Shown here: piece after piece, positions 1 through 6,798 of the stretch
How the letters are laid out: each line of letters starts with the position of its first letter
Position numbering within the stretch: the stretch's first letter is position 1
Assembly: GCA_002839125.1 (NCBI GenBank)
Contig: PGXI01000065.1
Coordinates: 1 to 8,010 of the forward strand
DNA from: Tenericutes bacterium HGW-Tenericutes-5
Lineage (GTDB): Bacteria; Bacillota_I; Bacilli_A; Izemoplasmatales; Hujiaoplasmataceae
Direction: 5' to 3'
Length of the DNA stretch: 8,010 nucleotides
Position numbers and translations under genes: made by a program
Notes under the pieces: generated by a model
Told to the model about the DNA's origin: nothing
The model's input: only the letters and a program-made list of their open reading frames with translations
Databases searched by the model: none

Positions 1-1247
1 CAATTCCCGATTCCTTTGGTCTAAAGATTATGACTCCAGTAGGAAATATAATTCATACTGGCGATTTTAAGTTTGACTTTTCTCCAACAGGAAATGATTC
101 TAACTATCAAAAAATGGCAAGAATCGGTGAAGAAGGTGTTTTATGTCTTTTATCTGACTCAACAAATGCTGAAATAGAAGATTTCACAACTTCTGAAAAA
201 GTAGTTTCTGAAAACATCAAAGAAATGTTTGAATCCATTGACGGCAGAATTATCATTTCGACATTCGCTTCAAATATTCACCGCATCCAACAAATTGTCG
301 AAGCTTCAGTTTTCACAAATCGTAAAATTGCTGTATTTGGGAGATCGATGACTAAAAATATCGATGTAGGATATAAGTTGGGATATATAAAAGCCCCTAA
401 GGGTACTTTTATTTTCACTAGAACTAAATCCGAAATTAGAGATAAGAATCTAACAATACTTTGTACTGGATCACAAGGTGAACCATTAGCTGCTCTAACA
501 AGAATCGCCGCTAACACTCACCGTCAAATCTCACTCATTCCTGGTGACACCGTTATTCTATCTTCTTCTCCAATTCCTGGAAATCTAGAGAGTGTTAACA
601 GAACAATTAATATGCTTTACAAACGCGGAGCTAATGTAATCACTCAATCACCATTTGCTGATGTTCATGCATCTGGTCATGGTGGTCAAAATGAACTTAA
701 GTTGATGCTTAAACTAATGCGTCCTAAATTCTTTATGCCAATCCATGGTGAGTATCGAATGTTAAAACTACACACCAAATTAGCAATCGACACCGGTGTT
801 AAACCAGAAAATACATTTATCATGGAAAATGGCGATGTGCTAGCTTTATCTAATGATAAGGCTTATATTAAAACCAAGATAAAAACATCTGACGTTTATG
901 TTGATAGTGAAAGTATCGGTGAGGTTGGATCCTTAGTTTTAAAAGACCGTAGAGAGCTTTCTGAAGATGGACTTCTATCAGTAATCTTAACAATATCTCA
1001 GGAAAACTATGAAGTTATGTGTACTCCTAATATCATATCTAGAGGTTTCATTTATCTAAAGGAAAATGATAAGATGACAAAAGATATGCAAGAAATAATC
1101 TTAGACGTTACTGATAAATATTTAAACCCTAAACACAAACTAAATATGTCAGGTATTAAAAATGATATTATCAAATCCTTAAGAAAATATATTTCTGAAG
1201 AAACAAGAAGAGAACCGATGATCATGCCAGTTATTATGGTGTTATAA
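1..1247 (+). CDS. rnj: Ribonuclease J, 5'-truncated by window edge
   Basis: This is a metallo-beta-lactamase/beta-CASP ribonuclease that degrades and matures RNA by 5'-3' exonuclease and endonuclease action in the cytoplasm. The reading frame is open from base 3, giving IPDSFGLKI before the first ATG at 30. That ATG is therefore internal, and about 140 N-terminal residues, including the HxHxDH metal site, lie off the window. Visible are HTGDFKFD (nt 54-77, Asp metal ligand), the beta-CASP segment with CTGSQGEP (about nt 462-485), the ASGHGGQ loop (about nt 669-689) and PIHGEYRML (His at nt 744). A C-terminal domain ends in RREPMIMPVIM, typical of RNase J. The 414 visible residues fit a normal total of about 555. 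The gene is convergent with the exonuclease gene and ends in TAA six bases before a terminator stem. J1 versus J2 cannot be decided without the missing active-site motif. Confidence 0.95.
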   Translation, partial: IPDSFGLKIMTPVGNIIHTGDFKFDFSPTGNDSNYQKMARIGEEGVLCLLSDSTNAEIEDFTTSEKVVSENIKEMFESIDGRIIISTFASNIHRIQQIVEASVFTNRKIAVFGRSMTKNIDVGYKLGYIKAPKGTFIFTRTKSEIRDKNLTILCTGSQGEPLAALTRIAANTHRQISLIPGDTVILSSSPIPGNLESVNRTINMLYKRGANVITQSPFADVHASGHGGQNELKLMLKLMRPKFFMPIHGEYRMLKLHTKLAIDTGVKPENTFIMENGDVLALSNDKAYIKTKIKTSDVYVDSESIGEVGSLVLKDRRELSEDGLLSVILTISQENYEVMCTPNIISRGFIYLKENDKMTKDMQEIILDVTDKYLNPKHKLNMSGIKNDIIKSLRKYISEETRREPMIMPVIMVL

Positions 1248-1280
1248 AAATAGATGACGAATTTCGTCATCTTTTCTTTA
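1248..1280. terminator. Bidirectional Rho-independent terminator between rnj and the exonuclease gene
   Basis: GATGACGA (1253-1260) pairs with TCGTCATC (1264-1271) around a 3-nt loop, giving a perfect 8-bp stem. On the + strand it is followed by TTTTCTTTATATT, which ends rnj. On the - strand the run at 1252-1244 reads TATTTTTATA after the stem, which can end the exonuclease transcript, whose TAA stop is at 1280-1278. The 30-bp gap between the genes holds nothing else. Confidence 0.85.
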
Positions 1281-2153
1281 TATTACATTCACTGTCATTC
1301 GATTATTACATACTTCTTTAAAAGCATAGAAAATTTCTTTAGTTACTAAAGCATCTTCTAACGCGTCATGCTTTTGTTTCGTTAAATCTTCGTTAGAATA
1401 TATATTATATGCATTAAACAAACCTAAATCATTTTTCAATCCAAAGTATAACTTATGCAAATTTAATAAATCAATGAATTGCATATGTTTTGTAAAATTG
1501 TTTAGTTTATGAATCCGGTTTAACTTGTTTAATTCTAATTGATCGTTCTTACCCCAAACATAGACGATTGGATTATATTTTTTTTGAATATCTAATAAAT
1601 TCTTATGAAGAAACTCATAAGTATTTCCACCATCTACATTGCTTTGATCGATATGTAAGAATTTTTTTGTTCTAATAGAAATTTCTGGAACTAACTTCGG
1701 TTTTATATAACTTGAAAATTCTTCAAGTTTATTGCCATATTCATCGGTAACAATGTAACCAACTTGAATAATCTCGGATACAAAGTTTTGATAATTACTA
1801 TATGGTGGCATACTCATCTCAAAGTCAATAAAAAGGCGATTTCGATTCTGATTTACCAGTGATTTTATTCCTGATTTAATAATTGAGATATCATAATATA
1901 TTGTTGGTTTATTCTTATTGGGAGCCAATAATTTATCGATCGCAACGATATTTTGCACAATTAATCCACGGTATAATCTCTCTTGAGATTTAATGCTCAT
2001 AAAAATATAAATTCCCGGTTGAAAATACTGCATGAATTGCTTGAACATAGATTTACTCATATAATAAAATCTTATTCGTTTTGCCTGTTTAATTGCGATT
2101 ATTCTCTTTGACTCAATTACACCATGTATAATTCCAAAGATGTATTCTTCCAA
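1278..2153 (-). CDS. DEDDh-family 3'-5' exonuclease with novel N-terminal domain
   Basis: The C-terminal part is a DnaQ-like exonuclease of the ERI-1/KapD-like type. Counted from the TTG at 2153 (291 aa), motif I is IDFEMSMP (D110, E112), motif II is VWGKNDQLEL (D204) and motif III is HDALEDA (H262, D267). All four acidic residues and the histidine are present, so a two-metal 3'-5' exonuclease is expected. Residues 1-95 match no family I recognise. They look beta-rich (GIIHGVI, GIYIFMSIK, RGLIVQNIVAI) and might be a small OB-like nucleic-acid-binding fold, which is inference. The start is uncertain. A TTG at 2159 would leave no space after the Shine-Dalgarno-like GAGGGTGA (2167-2160), whereas the in-frame TTG at 2153 has about 6 nt, so I chose 2153. 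The gene follows uvrC with a 21-bp gap (15 bp from the other start) and is probably co-transcribed. Whether the substrate is DNA or RNA is unknown. Confidence 0.85.
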   Translation of the reverse strand: MEEYIFGIIHGVIESKRIIAIKQAKRIRFYYMSKSMFKQFMQYFQPGIYIFMSIKSQERLYRGLIVQNIVAIDKLLAPNKNKPTIYYDISIIKSGIKSLVNQNRNRLFIDFEMSMPPYSNYQNFVSEIIQVGYIVTDEYGNKLEEFSSYIKPKLVPEISIRTKKFLHIDQSNVDGGNTYEFLHKNLLDIQKKYNPIVYVWGKNDQLELNKLNRIHKLNNFTKHMQFIDLLNLHKLYFGLKNDLGLFNAYNIYSNEDLTKQKHDALEDALVTKEIFYAFKEVCNNRMTVNVI

Positions 2154-2159
2154 AATCAA

Positions 2160-2168
2160 TCACCCTCT
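2160..2168 (-). promoter_or_regulatory. Shine-Dalgarno deciding the exonuclease start
   Basis: The - strand reads AGAGGGTGA directly before TTG-ATT-TTG. The GGTGA core matches the 16S anti-SD, and only the second TTG (2153-2151) lies at a usual distance. No in-frame ATG occurs until about residue 32, so a TTG start is likely. Confidence 0.6.
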
Positions 2169-2174
2169 TAATTC

Positions 2175-3941
2175 TTAAGTAGTTTGTTTTAATGCTAAAT
2201 AGATATTATCAATAGCTTCTTCACTAATCTTTAATTCTTTTAATTCTTCTCTTGATGCATTTTTAATATTTTCAAGTGTTTTATATTTTTTTAGCAATTT
2301 TGTCTTTGTGACTTTGCCAACTTTAGGTATGGTATCAAGTATCGAACCATAAATAGTCTTATTTGAAACGTTTCTTTGGAAGCTGATCGCAAAGCGATGA
2401 ACTTCCTCTTGCATCTTATAAAGTAGCGAATATAGATTAGTGTGTTTATCCAATACTATTTCCATTTCTGCTTTTGTGATAATAGCCTCGGTTTTATGAC
2501 GATCATTCTTTTTTAAACCGATAACAGGTATATCAAAATTTAATTCATTCAAAACCTGTTTAGCGGCTCTTAATTGAATTAATCCCCCATCGACAATAAT
2601 CAGGTCAGGTTTTGGTAAATCGTCCATTAAAACCGCAAGGTATCTTCTATATACCACTTCTTTCATCATTTGATAGTCATCTGCTTGGGTAGTTGTCTTA
2701 ATTTTATACTTTCGGTATTCATTCTTATCTGGTAATCCATTAGTAAAGACAACCATAGCACTCACTAGATTTTGACCAGAGGTATGTGAGTTATCAAAGA
2801 TATCTATCCGTTTTATCGAATCAATATCTAAGATATTCTCTAGTTCTGTTAAAGCGCCTATTGTCTTTTTTTCTTTATTTAAGAACGCTGATAAATTGTT
2901 GTTCAAATGGGATGAAGCATTCTCTAAAGCCATTTCCAATAGTTTTACTTTTCTTCCTCTTTGCGGTGTGATAATGATATTTCCCAATACCTCATCAAAC
3001 AATTCATAGTTATAACCATGTGGTAATAACAGTTCTTTTGGCAATGGATTTTGTTCATAGAACTGAGCTAAGTATGTCAATAATACTTCTTCGACAATCC
3101 CGTAATAAGTAAAGATTTTTGATTTGGAAAATAACAACTTTCCATTTCTCATAAATAAAATATTGATTGAAACATAATTGTCATAAGTAACGAAATTTAC
3201 AATATCTCGATCGAGATTATCGTTGAAAATTACTTGTTGCTGCTCAGTCGTTTTTTTAATTGCGATAATTAAATCTTTACACTCTTGAGCTTTCTCAAAT
3301 TCAAGTCTTTGAGAATACATGTTCATTTTCTCTTCATACTCATCAATAAATTCTTTAGTATTTCCCGAAAGAAAACTTCTTACTCGTTTAATCAAGTCTT
3401 TATAAGTGTCTTCACTAACTTCAAACTCACAAGGTCCAAGACATTGCTTTATATGGTAATACAAACAGACTTTCTTAGGAAATTTGGAACACTTCCTAAA
3501 AGGAAAGATTGTATCTAATAATTTTACAGTTTCATTAGCGTAAAAAGCATTTGGATAGGGTCCGAATATATTACCTTTCTTCCCAACAACATCTCTTGTC
3601 GTTCTAATGATTGGATGTCTTTCATTAGTAACTTCAATATAAGGGTAAGTACTGTCACTCATCAGTTTGATGTTGTACTTCGGTAAATTTTTCTTGATTT
3701 GCGCTAGCTCAAGAAGAAATGCTTCTTTTTCGGTTGTGGTGATGATAAAAGTTAAATCATCGATGTCTCTTACCAATCTAGTTGTTTTTTCATCATGAGC
3801 ACCAACAAAATAAGAACTCACTCTTCTTTTCAAGTTCTTTGCTTTTCCTACATATATGATTTTGCCTGTGACATCCAACATTTGATATGTACCAGGTTTT
3901 TCTGGCAACTGACTTAACTTATTTTTTATTTTTTCATTCAT
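2175..3941 (-). CDS. uvrC: Excinuclease ABC subunit C (UvrC)
   Basis: UvrC is the nuclease of nucleotide excision repair. With UvrB on damaged DNA it makes both the 3' and 5' cuts. At 588 aa it is a normal length. The N-terminal GIY-YIG domain shows GTY (17-19), YVG (30-32), KNLKRRV (35-41) and the Glu-rich EKEAFLLE (71-78), for 3' incision. Cysteines C151, C159, C167 and C171, ending in QCLGPC, form the family's four-Cys cluster. A UVR-like UvrB-binding helix pair lies at about 198-232. The RNase H-like domain for 5' incision keeps D383 (FDNSH), D451 (VDGG) and H515 (VHRFA). A C-terminal helix-hairpin-helix region (about 533-585) includes LDTIPKVGKVT. The ATG at 3941 is preferred over the TTG at 3950, because that TTG falls between the -10 box and the predicted transcript start. 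No Shine-Dalgarno precedes the ATG. The gene has its own promoter and leads a probable two-gene unit with the exonuclease. Confidence 0.97.
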   Translation of the reverse strand: MNEKIKNKLSQLPEKPGTYQMLDVTGKIIYVGKAKNLKRRVSSYFVGAHDEKTTRLVRDIDDLTFIITTTEKEAFLLELAQIKKNLPKYNIKLMSDSTYPYIEVTNERHPIIRTTRDVVGKKGNIFGPYPNAFYANETVKLLDTIFPFRKCSKFPKKVCLYYHIKQCLGPCEFEVSEDTYKDLIKRVRSFLSGNTKEFIDEYEEKMNMYSQRLEFEKAQECKDLIIAIKKTTEQQQVIFNDNLDRDIVNFVTYDNYVSINILFMRNGKLLFSKSKIFTYYGIVEEVLLTYLAQFYEQNPLPKELLLPHGYNYELFDEVLGNIIITPQRGRKVKLLEMALENASSHLNNNLSAFLNKEKKTIGALTELENILDIDSIKRIDIFDNSHTSGQNLVSAMVVFTNGLPDKNEYRKYKIKTTTQADDYQMMKEVVYRRYLAVLMDDLPKPDLIIVDGGLIQLRAAKQVLNELNFDIPVIGLKKNDRHKTEAIITKAEMEIVLDKHTNLYSLLYKMQEEVHRFAISFQRNVSNKTIYGSILDTIPKVGKVTKTKLLKKYKTLENIKNASREELKELKISEEAIDNIYLALKQTT

Positions 3942-3950
3942 ACTATACAA

Positions 3951-3979
3951 ATTATATCAAAAAGATATATTACTTGCAA
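3951..3979 (-). promoter_or_regulatory. Sigma-70-type promoter of uvrC, nearly leaderless
   Basis: On the - strand a -35 box TTGCAA (3979-3974) is followed by a 17-bp spacer and a consensus TATAAT (3956-3951). A TG at 3959-3958 makes the latter an extended -10. Transcription should begin near 3944 (A) or 3943 (G), only 2-3 nt before the uvrC ATG at 3941. The -35 begins 7 bp past the terminator hairpin of the preceding operon. I see no LexA/DinR-like operator in the gap. Confidence 0.82.
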
Positions 3980-3980
3980 T

Positions 3981-4027
3981 TGAAACAAAGACTGTAGTGA
4001 TTATTTCCCACTACAGTCTTTTTTTAA
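3981..4027. terminator. Terminator of the rimP-rbfA operon (bidirectional shape)
   Basis: AAAGACTGTAGTG (3987-3999) and CACTACAGTCTTT (4009-4021) form a perfect 13-bp inverted repeat with a 9-nt loop. In the - strand RNA the core stem GACUGUAGUG/CACUACAGUC is followed by UUUGUUUC, a reasonable U-tract, six bases after the rbfA stop. The + strand carries a stronger run of seven T (4019-4025), so the hairpin could also stop transcription antisense to the operon. It separates the operon from the uvrC promoter. Confidence 0.88.
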
Positions 4028-4357
4028 TTACTTAATTTTTCTAATAATATTGTCAATTTTTTGTCCACGATTATATGATTCATCGTATTTGAAAATTAAA
4101 GTAGGCACTTTACGCATTTTTACTCTTTGAGCTATTTGATTTTTAATAAAACCATTGGCTCTTTCCAATGCATTATGAGTTTTTTCTAAAACCAATTCAT
4201 CACCATAAACAGTGTAATATACATACATATAAGATAACTCATTGGTAATCTTTACACCAGTTATCGTAATGAAACCTAGATTATCTTTAACTTCATCTCT
4301 TAGAATCTCTGTTACTACGCGTTGAACATTAGTTTCTAAATGACTAACTTTTGCCAT
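4028..4357 (-). CDS. rbfA: Ribosome-binding factor A (RbfA)
   Basis: RbfA is a small KH-type RNA-binding protein that binds the 30S subunit and assists late 16S rRNA 5'-end processing and cold-adapted subunit maturation. The 109-residue protein has the family pattern: an N-terminal helix (VQRVVTEILRDEVKD), GFITITGVKITNELSYMYVYYTVYG, an ALERANGFIKNQIA helix, and the closing KVPTLIFKYDESYNRGQKID. Length is usual for Firmicutes. The start overlaps the infB stop by one base (TAATG), and a GAGGTGG Shine-Dalgarno lies inside the last infB codons, indicating translational coupling. It is the last gene of the operon, followed at once by a terminator. Confidence 0.95.
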   Translation of the reverse strand: MAKVSHLETNVQRVVTEILRDEVKDNLGFITITGVKITNELSYMYVYYTVYGDELVLEKTHNALERANGFIKNQIAQRVKMRKVPTLIFKYDESYNRGQKIDNIIRKIK

Positions 4358-6204
4358 TATTCCACCTCTTTCATCATGTAGACTTCAATTACATCTCCGA
4401 TTTTTAAATCATTGTAGTTTTCAAGCGTTAAACCGCAATCATAACCTTGTTTAACTTCTTTGACATCATCTTTAAATCTTTTTAATGACCCAAGTTTACC
4501 TTCAAAGATAATTTTACCGTCACGAACTAATTTTACGATTGAATTTTTCTTAACGACACCATTTGTTACCATACAGCCAGCGATTGTTCCAACTCGAGAG
4601 ACATTATAAGTTTCTCTAACTTCAACTTCGCCGATTACTGATTGTTCAAACACTGGGTCTAAAAGACCTTTCATAGCGGCTTCAATATCATCTAACGCTT
4701 CATAAATTACACGGTAAGTTCTAATCTCAACACTCTTTTCTTGAGCAAGATCACGAACTGTACTTGGTGTACCAACACCAAATCCAATAATGATTGCTTC
4801 AGAAGCTTCAGCTAATAAAACATCAGTATCAGTTATTGCACCAACACCAGTTCTAACGATATCGATGGAAGCACCTTCAACAGTAATTTTATTTATTGAA
4901 CCCTTGAAAGCTTCAATAGATCCTTGAACATCAGCTTTAATAATAAGTTTTAATTCTTTTAACTTACCTTCAGCACGACTAAAGAAATCTTCTAATGAAA
5001 CAGCTTGTTTATTTGAATGTTGTTTATCAAATTGTCTTTGTGCTCTTTCTGTAGCAATATCTCTAACAGTTTTCTCATCCGCGAAAACTTTAAAAGGATC
5101 CCCTGCACTTGGAACATCAGCTAAGCCGATAATCTCAACTGCTTGTCCTGGTAAAGCTTCAGATATTTGTTTACCAATATCATTAGTCATGGCTCTTACT
5201 TTTCCATAAGTTGATCCAGCAACAAAGTTATCGGAAACTCTTAATGATCCGTTATCCACTAAAATAGTGGCAACTGGACCTCTACCTTTATCAAGTTTTG
5301 CTTCAATAACAGTCCCGACAGCTTCTTTTTTTGGATTAGCTTTTAATTCAAGCATTTCTGCTACCAATTGAATGGTATCAAGCAAGTTATCGATTCCTGT
5401 TCCTTTCAAAGCTGATATTAAGCAATAAGGTGTGTCACCGCCCCAATCATCTGGAAGAAGATTCAGGTCTGCTAATTCTTGTTTCACTCGATCGGGATTA
5501 GCACCTGGTTTATCCATTTTATTAACAGCGACAATTATCGAACATTTCGAAGCTTTCGCATGATCAATAGCTTCTCTTGTTTGTGGCATAACACCATCGT
5601 CAGCTGCAACAACTAATACAACGATATCAGTAATTCTTGCTCCACGAGCACGCATTTCAGTAAATGCGGCATGACCAGGAGTATCAATAAATGTAATCTT
5701 TTGACCATTCTTCTCTACTTGGTAAGCCCCGATATGTTGGGTTATTCCACCAGCTTCAGTATCAACAACTCTGGCATTTCTAATATTATCTAGTAATGTT
5801 GTTTTACCATGGTCAACGTGACCCATAATCGTTACTACAGGAGGACGATTAACTAAATCTTCAGGTTTGTCAGTATCTTCCATTTCGTCAAAACGAGTAA
5901 CGTCAGTTATAACTTCATCTTGAAAATCAAGACTGTATTCCATCGCTAATAATTCTGCGTTTTCACGACTTATTTCTTGATTTTGATTTGCCATAACTCT
6001 TAAGAACATTAATTTCTTAATAATCTCCGTTACCGGCTTATCCATTTCTTCAGCTAGTTGTAAAACTGTCATTCCCGGCTTATACGTTACGTGAGTTTTA
6101 ATTGGCTTCGCTGCTTTTTTCTTCTTATTGATTAGATTGTTTTCTTTTTCAACATAGTCTTCTTTGTTTTTGTTAAACTTCTTTTTGGCTATATATTTCG
6201 ACAT
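4357..6204 (-). CDS. infB: Translation initiation factor IF-2
   Basis: IF-2 is a GTPase that brings fMet-tRNA to the 30S subunit and promotes 50S joining. The 615-aa protein is the short form, with a 40-residue Lys-rich leader followed by one IF2_N-like module (about 45-95) instead of a long N-terminal extension. G-domain motifs are GHVDHGKT (128-135, G1), GGITQHIGA (152-160, G2), DTPGH (174-178, G3), NKMD (228-231, G4) and SAL (264-266, G5). Domain II follows at about 290-390, then the linker/C1 domain at about 400-510 and the fMet-tRNA-binding C2 barrel at about 520-610. All GTPase residues are intact. The ATG at 6204 has a strong AGAGGTGG Shine-Dalgarno (6216-6209). It lies 27 bp after ylxQ, and its stop codon overlaps the rbfA start. 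Confidence 0.98.
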   Translation of the reverse strand: MSKYIAKKKFNKNKEDYVEKENNLINKKKKAAKPIKTHVTYKPGMTVLQLAEEMDKPVTEIIKKLMFLRVMANQNQEISRENAELLAMEYSLDFQDEVITDVTRFDEMEDTDKPEDLVNRPPVVTIMGHVDHGKTTLLDNIRNARVVDTEAGGITQHIGAYQVEKNGQKITFIDTPGHAAFTEMRARGARITDIVVLVVAADDGVMPQTREAIDHAKASKCSIIVAVNKMDKPGANPDRVKQELADLNLLPDDWGGDTPYCLISALKGTGIDNLLDTIQLVAEMLELKANPKKEAVGTVIEAKLDKGRGPVATILVDNGSLRVSDNFVAGSTYGKVRAMTNDIGKQISEALPGQAVEIIGLADVPSAGDPFKVFADEKTVRDIATERAQRQFDKQHSNKQAVSLEDFFSRAEGKLKELKLIIKADVQGSIEAFKGSINKITVEGASIDIVRTGVGAITDTDVLLAEASEAIIIGFGVGTPSTVRDLAQEKSVEIRTYRVIYEALDDIEAAMKGLLDPVFEQSVIGEVEVRETYNVSRVGTIAGCMVTNGVVKKNSIVKLVRDGKIIFEGKLGSLKRFKDDVKEVKQGYDCGLTLENYNDLKIGDVIEVYMMKEVE

Positions 6205-6231
6205 ATGACCACCTCTTCTTAATAAAATTGT

Positions 6232-6525
6232 TTACATCTTCATTTTCTCCGCAAAACCCTTATCGATAATCGCTATAACCTTGCGGTTGTTTTTACCAAT
6301 TGCCTTACTTAAGTCATCGGTTGATAAATCATCGATAAGAGGAATCTCATAAAATGAAGATTTGTCTCTTACTCTTTTTTGCGTATTTACGCCGGCATCA
6401 CTAGCTAAAAAAACTAGTTTTGCTTCCTTTGATTTAATTTTTTCTAAAGAAAACATCTCTCCAGAAACTAATTTTCTCGCTCTTTGACATAAACCCAATA
6501 GGTTTAATACTTGTTCTTTATTCAT
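6232..6525 (-). CDS. ylxQ: YlxQ, L7Ae-family K-turn RNA-binding protein
   Basis: This is a 97-aa member of the ribosomal protein L7Ae/L30e/S12e family, the paralogue found between ylxR and infB in many Firmicutes. The sequence shows LGLCQRARKLVSGE (residues 10-23), KLVFLASDAG (36-45), NTQKRVRDK (47-55), and IGKNNRKVIAIIDKGFAEKM near the C-terminus, which is the family's RNA-contact and core pattern. The family binds kink-turn RNA, but the physiological target is not established here. The ATG lies inside the end of ylxR (8-nt overlap, 6518-6525) with only a weak AAAGG upstream, so translation is probably coupled to ylxR. Confidence 0.93.
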   Translation of the reverse strand: MNKEQVLNLLGLCQRARKLVSGEMFSLEKIKSKEAKLVFLASDAGVNTQKRVRDKSSFYEIPLIDDLSTDDLSKAIGKNNRKVIAIIDKGFAEKMKM

Positions 6526-6784
6526 TGTTTAAAGCCTTTAATAAATCCTCATAGATACTATCTGGAATGTCAGTTTCTAAATGCTTTTTTAAAACATTTG
6601 TTTTCTTAGCCTTTTCAATAACTAAAGGGTCTTTTGATACGTAAACACCTCTACCATTAGCTTTCCCAGTTTTATCATAGATAACCACTCCCTCTGGAGT
6701 TCTAACGATTCTCATAAGTTGTTTCTTTTCAAATCTTTCTCCAGTTACTACGCATTTGCGCATTGGGATTTTTCTTGGTTTCAT
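6518..6784 (-). CDS. ylxR: YlxR/RnpM (DUF448) RNA-binding protein
   Basis: A small 88-aa protein of the YlxR family (DUF448), nearly always encoded between nusA and infB. The diagnostic motifs are present: PMRKCVVTGE at the N-terminus (residues 7-16), LMRIVRTPEG (23-32) and GRGVYVSKDP (44-53). In Bacillus subtilis the family member has been renamed RnpM and described as an RNase P modulator, and whether that holds here is inference. It starts 14 bp after the nusA stop with a good Shine-Dalgarno (AGAAGGTGAG), and its last codons overlap the ylxQ start. Confidence 0.93.
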   Translation of the reverse strand: MKPRKIPMRKCVVTGERFEKKQLMRIVRTPEGVVIYDKTGKANGRGVYVSKDPLVIEKAKKTNVLKKHLETDIPDSIYEDLLKALNNE

Positions 6785-6798
6785 TTATCTCACCTTCT

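Noticed and set aside
30..32. ATG at 30 as the rnj start codon
   Set aside because: The frame is open upstream and encodes the conserved IPDS(F/V)G stretch, so this Met is internal to a truncated gene.
278..517. Minus-strand ORF opposite rnj
   Set aside because: It lies entirely inside the conserved RNase J coding frame, has no recognisable motif and reads as an antisense shadow.
1052..1270. Minus-strand hydrophobic ORF overlapping the rnj 3' end and terminator
   Set aside because: The hydrophobicity comes from reading AT-rich antisense sequence. It would begin inside the terminator stem and has no RBS.
2229..2250. Short tandem repeat of TTAATTCTT
   Set aside because: It simply encodes ELKEL near the UvrC C-terminus. 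Two imperfect copies in AT-rich DNA are not significant.
2786..3518. Two plus-strand ORFs inside uvrC (2786-2971 and 3285-3518)
   Set aside because: Both are antisense to conserved UvrC domains, low-complexity and lack RBS or homologous motifs.
3948..3950. TTG at 3950 as the uvrC start
   Set aside because: It lies directly after the -10 box, upstream of the predicted transcript start, and lacks an SD. The ATG at 3941 also gives the usual UvrC N-terminus.
3974..4002. Plus-strand promoter using the palindromic TTGCAA
   Set aside because: The matching -10 position on the + strand reads GTGATT, far from consensus, so no divergent promoter is supported.
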